Of a DNA stretch of 64,000 nt, positions 34,529 through 43,583 are shown piece after piece. Positions within the stretch are counted from its first letter, which is position 1. Every line of letters starts with the position of its first letter. The stretch comes from Pseudomonadota bacterium (GTDB taxonomy: Bacteria; Pseudomonadota; Alphaproteobacteria; Ferrovibrionales; Ferrovibrionaceae): positions 3,902 to 67,901 of the forward strand of contig JAEYSS010000220.1 in assembly GCA_023434425.1 (NCBI GenBank). The letters run 5' to 3'. The position numbers were made by a program, and so were the translations under genes. The notes under the pieces were generated by a model. That model was not told the DNA's origin. It saw only the letters and a program-made list of their open reading frames with translations, and did no database searches.

Positions 34529-36316
34529 GTGCTGACGCTGATCCGCAGGGCATTCGGTCTGGTCGATGTCAGCAATCGGCCCTGGATCGCTGCCTATCTC
34601 GTTGCCGCGTTGCTAACCTCGGCGTTGGAAGCCACTGGTCTGGCGATGGTCTATCTGTTCTTCCAGATCGCTCTTAGCCCGGGCGATTATCTGAACAATT
34701 CCGTCGTCGGCTTCCTGCACCAGATCGTCGGTCAGCCGGCATACGGGACTTTTCTCGCCCAGCTCAGCTTCCTGGTTGTCGCCGCCTTCGCGCTGCGCTC
34801 ACTACTGATGCTCGCTTCGGCCTGGATCGCGCTCGCCTTCCGACGCCGCATCCAGTATCGCCTCACCAGCCGGATGTTCCGGATCTATCTTTCGCAACCC
34901 TATACCTGGCACCTGAATCGCGGCGAGGTGCGTCTGATCAACAACGTCGCGCAGAATATCCCCCATATCGCGCAGCACGTGGTCATCGCCAGCCTGGATG
35001 CCTTCAGCTCATCCGTCGTGCTACTGGCGCTGTTCTGCACGGCTTTCGCCATCAAGCCGGTCGAGACCACCCTGGGCCTCGTCGCGATTGGCTTCCTTGC
35101 CGGCCTGTACATGCTGTTCATCCGCAAATACCTAACGCGCTGGGGCAATGAGTGGATGCGGTCGGCCGAGGATATGTGGCGCTCGGTGACCGAGCCGCTG
35201 CGCGGCATCAAGACCGTAAAGATCATGGGTCTGGAGGGCTATTTCGCCAACCGGCTCGACGAGAATGCCTGGCGCATGCTTTCCGCCTTCATGCGCAACT
35301 CGCTGGCCCAGATGTCGCCGCGCTTCATTTTCGAGACGATCATCATCGGTGGCGTGCTAGTTTCGGTCGGCGCAGCCTTCGCCTCGGGCATGACTGCCGC
35401 CGAAGTGATCCCGTCGATGGCCATGTTCGCCGCCGCGGCCATGCGCATCATCCCCAATGTCACGGCAATCCTGAACCACTTCCAGTATTTCCGCATGTCC
35501 ACCCCCATCCTTACGACGATTTATGAGGATGCCGCACTTGCAGAAAAGCCGATGCCGAGGGCGCTCGAAGCTCATGGCGGCGCACCAGCCTTCACTTCCA
35601 TCGAACTGAAGGACGTCGACTTCTCCTACGGCGACCGGCGCGTACTGTCCGATGTGTCCCTGTCGCTGCGGCCCGGCGAGCATGTCGCGCTCGTCGGCCT
35701 GTCTGGCGCGGGAAAAACCACACTGGTCGATATCATGCTGGGCCTGATGCAGCCCTCGCGGGGGCGGCTGTTCCTGGATGGCAAGGAGGTTGGCGTCTTC
35801 CCGCGCCAGCTATTCTCCTATGTTCCGCAGGAAAGCTTCGTCATCCACGACAGCCTGGCTCGGAACATCGCCATCGGGCACAGCGACATAGATAAGGCCT
35901 CCGTGGATAAATCGGTCCGCGCCGCCGCTTTGCAGACCGTCGCTGCCAGGTTGCCGCAGGGCCTCGATACCCTGATGGGCGATGCCAACGGCCTGTCCGG
36001 CGGCGAGCGTCAGCGCCTCGGCATCGCCCGGGCATTGTACTGCGACGCCTCTGTCCTGGTGATGGATGAGCCGACATCCGCTCTCGACTCCGTCACGGAA
36101 GCCGAAATCGTGCAGGGGATCGAGGCGCTACGCGGCCGGAAGGCCGTAGTGATGATCGCGCATCGCCTCAGCACCGTGAAAAGCTTTGACCGAATTGTCC
36201 TGATGGATGACGGGCGGATTATCGGCTCCGGTTCCTTCGCCGAACTCTACAAGTCCAACGCCAAATTCAAGATCATGGTCGATTATCTCTCCTTCTCCGG
36301 GGCGCAGGTTCTGTAG
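34529..36316 (+). CDS. ABC transporter (fused permease/ATPase), MsbA/PglK-like flippase
   Basis: A 595-residue half-transporter with a GTG start. Residues about 15-320 hold about six membrane helices. The nucleotide-binding domain follows: Walker A GLSGAGKTT (390-398), signature LSGGERQ (489-495), Walker B VLVMDEP (about 509-515), and AHRLST. As a homodimer it would move a lipid-linked sugar across the inner membrane, as PglK/WlaB does. It is the only transporter seen in the operon, so it is the best candidate to flip the finished glycan. It begins two bases after the fusion gene. Confidence 0.88.
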   Translation: MLTLIRRAFGLVDVSNRPWIAAYLVAALLTSALEATGLAMVYLFFQIALSPGDYLNNSVVGFLHQIVGQPAYGTFLAQLSFLVVAAFALRSLLMLASAWIALAFRRRIQYRLTSRMFRIYLSQPYTWHLNRGEVRLINNVAQNIPHIAQHVVIASLDAFSSSVVLLALFCTAFAIKPVETTLGLVAIGFLAGLYMLFIRKYLTRWGNEWMRSAEDMWRSVTEPLRGIKTVKIMGLEGYFANRLDENAWRMLSAFMRNSLAQMSPRFIFETIIIGGVLVSVGAAFASGMTAAEVIPSMAMFAAAAMRIIPNVTAILNHFQYFRMSTPILTTIYEDAALAEKPMPRALEAHGGAPAFTSIELKDVDFSYGDRRVLSDVSLSLRPGEHVALVGLSGAGKTTLVDIMLGLMQPSRGRLFLDGKEVGVFPRQLFSYVPQESFVIHDSLARNIAIGHSDIDKASVDKSVRAAALQTVAARLPQGLDTLMGDANGLSGGERQRLGIARALYCDASVLVMDEPTSALDSVTEAEIVQGIEALRGRKAVVMIAHRLSTVKSFDRIVLMDDGRIIGSGSFAELYKSNAKFKIMVDYLSFSGAQVL

Positions 36317-36348
36317 GCCATCACAACGGCACAAAGACGGAGATGCAG

Positions 36349-37395
36349 ATGAAAACTTTGCTCGATATGCGTTTGCCGGATGGTCGGGGCGTGGTCGATG
36401 TCTTGTTCGCCGCCTTGCCGGCAGACCAGAACATGCCCACGATCATTGATGTCGGCGCCCGCAACGGCTTCTTCCTGCTGCCGCCGTGCTACACTGCGCG
36501 GTCGGCCATGCTCGGCTTCGAGCCGAACCGCGAGGAATATGACAAGCTGGTCACCGGCACCACCGACGCCCAGCGGTTCTTCGGCTGGAACACGCCGTTC
36601 AAGGAAACCCGCTTCCATCCCTATGCCGTATGGAACCAGGACGGGGAGTTCGATTTCTTCATCACCAATGGACCTGGCGCCTGCACGATGATGGGGCCGA
36701 CCACGGAGGTCGCCCGCAACCTGTTCTATCTCTATCCGATGAGCAGTCGCCGCCAGAAAAGCTTCGAGGAACTGCATAGCGGCGTGGTGAGGACCACCAA
36801 GGTCGAATGCCGTAGGCTCGACGCCCTGGTGGACAGGAACACCACCGTCGACTTTCTCAAGCTGGATGTCGAGGGCGGCGAGGCCAATGTCCTGGCCGGC
36901 GCGAAAGAACTTCTGGCGAACAACCAGATCCTGGCGGTCCGCGCCGAATTCCAGATGCTGCATTATTATCGCGAGCATCCGGTGCTGCATGTGCAGCATC
37001 GCATCTTGGATGATGCCGGCTTCCGGCTGGTCGACCTGGATACCGCCCATGTCCGTTATCGCCAGGGCCGTTTCGACCTGCCGGACGACTGCAACAAGGG
37101 CATGCTGGTGGCCGGCGACGCGCTCTATATCCGCGACCCCTACCGCTCCAATCTGTCGCCTGTCGAACTGCATCGGCTCGGCATTCTGTGCATATCGCTG
37201 TGGTACAACTCGTTCGGTCTCTTCCTGCTCGAACGCGCCGGCCTGCTGTCCTTGGCGGATATCGAGGCAATTTACGGCGTGGCCTGCGATACCCGCATGA
37301 TGACCTGGCGCGGCCGCGTGGTTCGTGCGTGGGGACGCATGCCCTATAAGGCATTCGAGATTCTGAGCACACTCAAGCGGAAACTGAGTAAGTAA
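36349..37395 (+). CDS. FkbM-family methyltransferase
   Basis: A 348-residue protein with the FkbM-type SAM fold: IIDVGARNGFFLLPPCY (motif I), GFEPNREEYDKL (motif II), and the strongly typical FLKLDVEGGEANVLAGA. FkbM proteins O-methylate polyketides and many bacterial sugars. ATG 36349 was chosen over 36343 because GGAG at 36339-36342 then has a normal spacing of 6. A C-terminal domain of about 110 residues (from LSPVELHRLGILC) is not part of the core. A second FkbM lies at 39807. Acceptor unknown. Confidence 0.8.
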   Translation: MKTLLDMRLPDGRGVVDVLFAALPADQNMPTIIDVGARNGFFLLPPCYTARSAMLGFEPNREEYDKLVTGTTDAQRFFGWNTPFKETRFHPYAVWNQDGEFDFFITNGPGACTMMGPTTEVARNLFYLYPMSSRRQKSFEELHSGVVRTTKVECRRLDALVDRNTTVDFLKLDVEGGEANVLAGAKELLANNQILAVRAEFQMLHYYREHPVLHVQHRILDDAGFRLVDLDTAHVRYRQGRFDLPDDCNKGMLVAGDALYIRDPYRSNLSPVELHRLGILCISLWYNSFGLFLLERAGLLSLADIEAIYGVACDTRMMTWRGRVVRAWGRMPYKAFEILSTLKRKLSK

Positions 37396-37397
37396 AG

Positions 37398-38888
37398 ATG
37401 TCTCCCTTGCCGCGTCGTGCTCTGTTCTTCTTTTCCGCGATCACCTACATCCGGGAAGCGGAGCCCGTTGCACTGTATTTCGCCCGCCGGGGTTGGCAGG
37501 TCCGCGTTGTCTTTGGCCTGTCCGGCGAGCCGCTGGACGAATATGCCGCACGCCTGAAGGCTGGTGGCATCGACGCTGTCGTCGCACCCGACGGACTCAG
37601 CTATGGCAGGGTCGAAAGCGCCAAAGAGGCAATGGCGCGAGAGGATGTGCCAACGCCGCCGAAACCACCGCGCCCGTCAGCTCTGAAGCGACTACTGCGG
37701 TGCATTGGCATTCTTCGGCTACTGCAGGTGCCGAGCCATCTTCCTCGCCTGTTCAAGATCCGGCGCTATGGCGAGACCTTGCTGGACGACTGGCAGCCCA
37801 GCGTGGTTTTCCAGGGCACGTATCACTCCGTCGGCCAGATTGACAATGCCGTGAGCCGAGCCTGCAAGATGCGGGGCATTCCTGTTTTTGGTCTCCCCAA
37901 TTCACCCTATCTGGGTGAAACAATTTTGCGTGTCGCACGCAAGAACCACCTGGTGACCGGCATGGCTGGAAACTATCTGCGTGTCGACTACGATCTTTTC
38001 TCCCGCCTGCTGGCGCTGGTGTTTCCTAGCTGGACCCGCCAGCTCGGCGACGGGGTCACCCGGGTTTTCTACTGGGATCAGACCATGATGGTGGCCGCCT
38101 GGCTGTCCGGCCTGCTCATGAACCGGCCATGGCTGAAACCCTCACTCGATTTCGATGGCACCTTCCTGTTCAGCCAGTTCACGCGCAACCTGCTGAAGGG
38201 CGACTACCCGGATGCGCGCATGCATGTCTACGGACAGCCGCTGCTGGATGAATTCATGGCCCGCATCGGCACGCCCGAACATGCCGCCGCAGTCAGCGCC
38301 GCCACCGGCGTGCCGGTTGGCGTACCCTTCATCCTATTCAATGTGGAGCCCGCCGCCGAACATCTTTACCGCCCCTGGGATCAACACCGGCAGGACATGC
38401 GGGTCATGATGCAGGGCCTGAAGGCGCGCGGCCTGCCGATCGTGCTTTCGCTGCATCCGCTGTGCCACGAACACGAATACACTTTCGCCGAAGCCGAATT
38501 CGGCGCCCGCATCTGCCGCGACATGCGGATTCATGAAATCTATGCCTATTGCGGGATCAGCGTGTCCTTCCCCTGCTCGACCAACCTGCTAGCCGAACCG
38601 TTCGACCGCCCGCTGGTGATCTACGACATGGACGGACTGATCTCCCGAGACGAGGAAAGTCGGACGATGAACTGGCTGCCGAATGTTGGCGTCGCCAACC
38701 GCCCGTCCGAACTGCAGGATATCCTGCAGGCCGTGACACCGGCGCCGCCGCTTTCGGCGGTACGACAGACGCAGGGGGCTTGCGAGATGATTTTCCGGCA
38801 TGTCGAACGCCATGTCGCTCGCCTTCGCGGCGCTCCCGCTGCAGCCGAGAGTCAATCGCTTCACACCAATCAGGAGGCCCACCAGTGA
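37398..38888 (+). CDS. Putative GT-B glycosyltransferase
   Basis: A 496-residue soluble protein, not assigned to a named family with confidence. The N-terminus (ALFFFSAITYIREAEPVALYFARRG) and C-terminal half (KARGLPIVLSLHPLCHEHEY, SVSFPCSTNLLAEPFDRPLVIY) resemble GT-B transferases related to epimerases and CMP-sugar or capsule transferases. A middle stretch near residues 90-160 is rich in basic residues and may contact membrane or lipid acceptor. Stop overlaps the dioxygenase start (GTGA at 38885-38888). Substrate unknown. Confidence 0.55.
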   Translation: MSPLPRRALFFFSAITYIREAEPVALYFARRGWQVRVVFGLSGEPLDEYAARLKAGGIDAVVAPDGLSYGRVESAKEAMAREDVPTPPKPPRPSALKRLLRCIGILRLLQVPSHLPRLFKIRRYGETLLDDWQPSVVFQGTYHSVGQIDNAVSRACKMRGIPVFGLPNSPYLGETILRVARKNHLVTGMAGNYLRVDYDLFSRLLALVFPSWTRQLGDGVTRVFYWDQTMMVAAWLSGLLMNRPWLKPSLDFDGTFLFSQFTRNLLKGDYPDARMHVYGQPLLDEFMARIGTPEHAAAVSAATGVPVGVPFILFNVEPAAEHLYRPWDQHRQDMRVMMQGLKARGLPIVLSLHPLCHEHEYTFAEAEFGARICRDMRIHEIYAYCGISVSFPCSTNLLAEPFDRPLVIYDMDGLISRDEESRTMNWLPNVGVANRPSELQDILQAVTPAPPLSAVRQTQGACEMIFRHVERHVARLRGAPAAAESQSLHTNQEAHQ

Positions 38889-39733
38889 ACGCTCTTGCCG
38901 CGCTCAAGAACCAGCTTCGCCCCGGCTACCGCAAACTCGTCGAGAATCCTACCGTCCAGCGGCTGCGCAAGTCACGGAGGGTCTTCGACGGCAAGGCAAA
39001 GCGCTATTTCGCCTCCCACCCGATGAACCGGCCGCGCACCGGAGACCCGATCCTTAACGACCTGCTCGATAACGGCGTCGTCGTGCTGCCGGCCCATTTC
39101 GCCGCCGATGCCATCGCGCCGATCCATGCGACCTGCCTAGAATATGCCGAAAGGGTGCGCCAGGGAAATCCGGATCCGGCCTGGAGCAGCGTGATCTATG
39201 ATTCGGACGGCATCTACCGTCTGCGTGACATCGAGACGATCGTTCCCGCCGCCAAGCTGATCGTCGAGGACAGGTATCTGCGCTCCCTAGTGCCGCAGTA
39301 TCTCGGCCTACCGATCCGAGCAGTGAACACCTACCTCGATTACAAGCCGGATTGGGGCAAGCACGACGACACCACCGTGCCGCACATGGACAGCTGGATG
39401 TCGCAGATCAAGATATTCACGCTGCTGTCGGAAGTCACGCCCGCCTCCGCGCCGATGGTCTACTGGAAACGCAGCCACCGCGACCGCCCCTGGCGCCGCG
39501 ACATCGACTATGCCCATTTCAGCGAGAGCGATATCGGCAGCGCCGGCATCTGCCCGCCGCATATGCTGCGCGACCGCTCCGGCCAAGAGAACAGCGAACT
39601 GGAGAAGGTCACCATTGTCGGCCCGCCGGGCACGGTGGTGATCGCCGATGTTCGCGGCTTCCACCGCGCGAGCAGCGTTTTCGCCGATTACCGGCTGGAA
39701 GTCGTCCAGAAATTCACCGTGCAGATGTTCTAA
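38885..39733 (+). CDS. Phytanoyl-CoA dioxygenase (PhyH)-like Fe(II)/2-oxoglutarate oxygenase
   Basis: A 282-residue predicted oxygenase. The metal triad is His167/Asp169 in PHMDSW and a distal His260 in GFHRAS. A basic residue near the C-terminal YRLEVV would bind 2-oxoglutarate. Typical activity is hydroxylation or oxidative change of a small molecule, here possibly a sugar, its acyl group or a methyl group. The start is GTG within a GTGA overlap; an in-frame extension into the previous gene is a shadow. Substrate unknown. Confidence 0.78.
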   Translation: MNALAALKNQLRPGYRKLVENPTVQRLRKSRRVFDGKAKRYFASHPMNRPRTGDPILNDLLDNGVVVLPAHFAADAIAPIHATCLEYAERVRQGNPDPAWSSVIYDSDGIYRLRDIETIVPAAKLIVEDRYLRSLVPQYLGLPIRAVNTYLDYKPDWGKHDDTTVPHMDSWMSQIKIFTLLSEVTPASAPMVYWKRSHRDRPWRRDIDYAHFSESDIGSAGICPPHMLRDRSGQENSELEKVTIVGPPGTVVIADVRGFHRASSVFADYRLEVVQKFTVQMF

Positions 39734-39806
39734 GCCTTTCCGGCTGGCATATTCGCCCTCCGCCGGTCATAACTGCCACGCAACTCACAGATACAGACAC
39801 CCGATC

Positions 39807-40856
39807 ATGCCACATATCTATCCGCTCGCCAGCCGCATCCTTCCGCAACTGTTGAAGGATGACCCCATGATCGTGGTTGACGCCGGCGCAAGCGGTGCTG
39901 GCGAATACACGCGCTGGAACAGCCTTTTTCCGGACGTGCGCGTTCATGCCTTCGAACCCGACGAAGACGAGACCCGGCGGATGGCTGCAAATGCCCAGCA
40001 CCATGCCGATCACGTCGAATACAGCACCACCTGCCTGGGCCGAGACGAGAAGAATCGGCCGCTCTATGTCCTGAAGGAACGCTTCAACGCGTCCTTTTAC
40101 GAGATCGACATGGAGCACTATCACCGCAAGAAGGCCTATCGCGACGGCAAGCCGATCCGCCAGACAGAGACTTTCGCGCTCGACCATATCTCTCATGTCG
40201 ACAGCGTCAGCCTCGACACCTACTTCAAGGATAAAAGCAAATATCCAGACTATATAAAACTAGATATCGAAGGTGCGGAACTGGAACTGATGCAGGCCAG
40301 CCCACTCAGCGTCGCATCCGCGGTGGCGATCAGCGTCGACGTCATTTTCCATGCCGATTGGATCGGGGCGCCGGTCTTTGCGGATATTGATGCCTATATG
40401 CGCCAGAACGGCTTCGCCCTGTATGACTTCCGCAGCATGAAGCGGAACTTCCAGTTCGACAGTCCGACTGAATTCTATGACGAGTTTGGCCGGCGCGAGG
40501 GTCAGGCCGCCTGCGGTGATGCCATCTATATTCGCGACTTTCAGACGGCCAAGCAACCGCGCCCGCCCTTCAAGACCCTGCTGAAGACGGCCGTAGCAGC
40601 GGAAGTGAACCGCAGCACCGATTATGCCTTCGAATTGGTCAAGATCGCCATGGACAATGCCCCTGATGCAGAGACGCGCCGCGCACTGGAGCGGATCATC
40701 ACCGAAGCGACGGCCGACCACTTCACGCGCCAAGCCGAGTTCGCCGGCCACCGTCGCCTGAAGAATCTCGAAAAGATCGTCACGGCCGTCCTGCCGGCGT
40801 CGGCGATCACCCCGCTGAAGCCGGTGGCACGCGCGATCCGCCGTATGTTCTCGTGA
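39807..40856 (+). CDS. FkbM-family methyltransferase
   Basis: A 349-residue protein: VVDAGASGAGEYTRWNSLFP as motif I, VHAFEPDEDETRRM as motif II, and the FkbM-type YIKLDIEGAELELMQA. It has an unusual C-terminal extension of about 80 residues that is helical and charged (AETRRALERIITEATADHF). The 73-base gap before it is the largest inside the operon and shows no hairpin or clear promoter. It is not closely similar to the FkbM gene at 36349 beyond the family core. Acceptor unknown. Confidence 0.78.
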   Translation: MPHIYPLASRILPQLLKDDPMIVVDAGASGAGEYTRWNSLFPDVRVHAFEPDEDETRRMAANAQHHADHVEYSTTCLGRDEKNRPLYVLKERFNASFYEIDMEHYHRKKAYRDGKPIRQTETFALDHISHVDSVSLDTYFKDKSKYPDYIKLDIEGAELELMQASPLSVASAVAISVDVIFHADWIGAPVFADIDAYMRQNGFALYDFRSMKRNFQFDSPTEFYDEFGRREGQAACGDAIYIRDFQTAKQPRPPFKTLLKTAVAAEVNRSTDYAFELVKIAMDNAPDAETRRALERIITEATADHFTRQAEFAGHRRLKNLEKIVTAVLPASAITPLKPVARAIRRMFS

Positions 40857-40880
40857 CCGCCTCACCCCGGCAGACCGGCC

Positions 40881-41909
40881 ATGTCCGTTCCCTCTGAAAA
40901 CATCACCGATATCGGCGAGAAGCTGAGCGAAAACGAGCTTTGCCCCGCAGACATGCTGCGCAAGCAGGAGGAAGCTTTCGCCCGCGACATCGTCCGGATG
41001 CACAAGCGCGCCGCCGAATTCGTCGACGTGAACTGCCCGGCCTGCCGCGGCACGACACGCAAACTAGCCTTCGATAAACACGGCTTCGCCTTCCAGCGCT
41101 GCGATTCCTGCCGCACCATCTATATGTCGCCGCGTCCCTCCGAGACCGTGATGGCCGACTACTATGCCAATTCTGAGAACTACGCCTTCTGGGCCAAGCA
41201 TATCTTCCCCGCTTCGGAAGCGTCGCGCCGTGAAAAAATCCATAAACCATGGCTTGAACGCGTCGTCGGCTATTGCGACCGGTTCGGCGTCCGGCGCGGC
41301 ACTTTGATCGAAGTCGGACCCGGTTTCGGTACCTTTTCTTCCGTCGCCACACAGTCCGGCGCCTTCGAACGCGTGATCGCCGTCGAGCCAACGCCGGACC
41401 TAGCTGCGGCCTGCCGCGAGCGCGGCGTCGAAGTTATCGCCAAGCGTATCGAAGAGGCCGAGGGCGAACTGCCGCCGGCCGATGTCGTAGTTGCCTTCGA
41501 GGTGATCGAGCATCTCTTCGAACCGGAGCGCTTTGTCGCCGGCATACATCCGCATATCGCGCAGGGCGGTCTGCTGATCCTGTCTTGCCCGAATGGTGTG
41601 GGTTTCGACATCGCCATGCTGGGCGCCGATGCGCTGGCGGTGGATGCCGAGCACGTCAACCTCTTCAATCCGGACTCGCTTCGTATCCTGCTGGAGAAGA
41701 ACGGCTTCGAAGTATTGCACTCCCATACGCCCGGTCGCCTAGATGCGGAATTCGTCCGCGAAGCGGCCCTGAAGGGCGTCGTGACGCTCGACCCGTTCAT
41801 GCAACGCGTCCTGATCGATGAATGGGACAGGCTGGGCTGGCCGTTCCAGCAGTTCCTGGCCGCCCAGAATCTGTCCTCGCATATGTGGCTGGTGGCGCGC
41901 CGCGCGTAG
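40881..41909 (+). CDS. Zinc-ribbon class I SAM methyltransferase
   Basis: A 342-residue methyltransferase. The zinc site is built from NCPACRG and RCDSCRTIYMSPRP near residues 53-84. Motif I is LIEVGPGFGTFSSVA, the acidic motif VVAFEVIEHLFEP, and LLILSCPNGVGFD follows. This is the architecture common among sugar- and lipid-glycan-modifying methyltransferases of surface loci. An extended N-terminal helix of about 50 residues precedes the zinc ribbon. Acceptor unknown. Confidence 0.78.
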   Translation: MSVPSENITDIGEKLSENELCPADMLRKQEEAFARDIVRMHKRAAEFVDVNCPACRGTTRKLAFDKHGFAFQRCDSCRTIYMSPRPSETVMADYYANSENYAFWAKHIFPASEASRREKIHKPWLERVVGYCDRFGVRRGTLIEVGPGFGTFSSVATQSGAFERVIAVEPTPDLAAACRERGVEVIAKRIEEAEGELPPADVVVAFEVIEHLFEPERFVAGIHPHIAQGGLLILSCPNGVGFDIAMLGADALAVDAEHVNLFNPDSLRILLEKNGFEVLHSHTPGRLDAEFVREAALKGVVTLDPFMQRVLIDEWDRLGWPFQQFLAAQNLSSHMWLVARRA

Positions 41910-41947
41910 CGCGCCGGGGTCGGTCCGACTGGAACGAGGGGAATGCC

Positions 41948-42871
41948 GTGAAAGACAGCACAAGAGACACTGCGCAGGACTCGGTGAAGCGCTGCTACTC
42001 CACTTGGGGCGAGCGCTATTACGACGAATATTACCACTCTGAAACCGCCTATCCGCCGGTCCATACCGGCATCATGCGCGACATGATCCAGGCGGCTGGA
42101 CCGCGTACCGTGCTGGACGCCGGCTGCGGCCCGGCCTCGATGCTGCGCGACCTGGTCGATCTGCCGGCAGAATTCTACGGCTTCGACCTCACACCGGAGA
42201 TGGTCCAGGTCGCCCATGAGGTCCTGGGCAAAAGCGGCCTGCCGGCGGACCGCGTCTGGCAGGGCAGTGTGCTCGATCCGTTAGCCTATCGTCATGCCGG
42301 CAGCGACCGTTCGACGTTCGATTTCGCGCTCTGCTTCGGCGTCCTGCCGCATATTCCGGCTGGTGATGACGCCACCGTGCTGCACAACCTGACGGCCGCC
42401 ATCAATCCAGGTGGCCGCATCGCCATTGAGGCACGCAACCAGCTGTTTGCGCTGTTCACCTTGAATCGCTACAGCCGTGACTTCTTCCGTCAGACCCTGA
42501 TTGACGAGGCCGGATTGCGGGCGAAGGCCAGTGGCGACGAAACTGCCGCCCTCAATGCAGCCTTCGAGGAGATCAACCGGCACTTCCGCGCGGACCTGCC
42601 GCCAATCCGCAAGGGCTATGAGGACGAGCCCGGATATGACGAGGTCCTGTCGCGCACGCACAACCCGTTCGAACTGGCGGCCCAGGCCCGCGCCGCCGGG
42701 CTGGTCGATGTGGAGGTCCTCTTCTATCACTTCCACGCTCTACCGCCGATGGTTGAAGCCGAGATGAAGCCGTTCTTCCGCCGCGCCAGTCTCGACATGG
42801 AAAACCCGCGCGACTGGCGTGGCTATTTCATGGCCTCTGCCTTCATCCTCACCGGCACGAAACCCGCTTGA
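41948..42871 (+). CDS. Class I SAM-dependent methyltransferase
   Basis: A 307-residue methyltransferase with a GTG start backed by GAGGGGA at 41936-41942. Motif I is VLDAGCGPASMLRDL and the acidic motif FDFALCFGVLPHI. The C-terminal half (NQLFALFTLNRYSRDFF and HALPPMV) shares blocks with the enzyme at 29625, so the two probably act on similar acceptors. The GC content here is ordinary, unlike the 29625 relative. TTGA overlap with the next gene. Confidence 0.78.
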   Translation: MKDSTRDTAQDSVKRCYSTWGERYYDEYYHSETAYPPVHTGIMRDMIQAAGPRTVLDAGCGPASMLRDLVDLPAEFYGFDLTPEMVQVAHEVLGKSGLPADRVWQGSVLDPLAYRHAGSDRSTFDFALCFGVLPHIPAGDDATVLHNLTAAINPGGRIAIEARNQLFALFTLNRYSRDFFRQTLIDEAGLRAKASGDETAALNAAFEEINRHFRADLPPIRKGYEDEPGYDEVLSRTHNPFELAAQARAAGLVDVEVLFYHFHALPPMVEAEMKPFFRRASLDMENPRDWRGYFMASAFILTGTKPA

Positions 42872-43566
42872 TCACATCGCCCGACATTGCCGCGTCCGGC
42901 GGCTGGGAAGCGCATAACATCTGGCAACACAGCCGTACCGTGCGCGAGCTGTACATCGCGCGGGCTCGCGACGAGGCCGAAGAGATGACCTGCGCCGCCC
43001 AGGCCGCCGAACTTTTGCAGGGCCTGGCGCGTGACGGCGAGAGTCTTCTCGATATTGGCTGTGGCTCCGGCTACTTCCTGCATTCGCTACGCCGGCGCAA
43101 TATACCACTAGCCTATCATGGCATTGATGCCACCCGCGACTTCATCGAGATCGGCCAGCGCGAACTGGCCCGTTTCGGCTTGCCCGCCACCAACCTGCAG
43201 CCCCTGCGCATCGAGGATCTGCAAGGCATAGCCGACCATGTCCTGTGCATGAACGTGTTGTCGAATATCGACAACTACCACAAACCGTTGGAACGCATCC
43301 TGAAATCCGCCAGCAGGAGCGTCATCCTGCGTGAGTCAATCGCTGAGGCATCCAGCTACGCCTTCGTGCGCGATGAATATTTGGATGCCGGCGTCGCGCT
43401 GAACGTGCATGTAAACACCTATGCTCGCGACGAGATCGCCCGGTTCATCGAAAGCTACGGCTTCCGGGTCTCCTTCATTCTTGATCGCAGGACGAAAGGC
43501 AAGCCGGAGTTGGTGATCGGGCACCCCCACCACTGGACCTTCGTGCAGGCCCAGCGCATCTCCTAA
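42868..43566 (+). CDS. Class I SAM-dependent methyltransferase
   Basis: A 232-residue methyltransferase. Motif I is LLDIGCGSGYFLHSL, with YHGIDATRDFIEIG next and HVLCMNVLSNID as the acidic motif. The most likely start is TTG 42868, which overlaps the preceding TGA; no ATG lies before the conserved helix (GGWEAHNIWQHSRTVRELY). This rare start would tie its translation to the upstream gene. Acceptor unknown. Confidence 0.74.
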   Translation: MITSPDIAASGGWEAHNIWQHSRTVRELYIARARDEAEEMTCAAQAAELLQGLARDGESLLDIGCGSGYFLHSLRRRNIPLAYHGIDATRDFIEIGQRELARFGLPATNLQPLRIEDLQGIADHVLCMNVLSNIDNYHKPLERILKSASRSVILRESIAEASSYAFVRDEYLDAGVALNVHVNTYARDEIARFIESYGFRVSFILDRRTKGKPELVIGHPHHWTFVQAQRIS

Positions 43567-43583
43567 CCGAAGGTTTCTCACCA

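Noticed and set aside
39734..39806. Internal promoter or terminator in the operon's largest gap
   Set aside because: No stem-loop with a T run and no convincing -35/-10 pair could be seen in the 73 bases.
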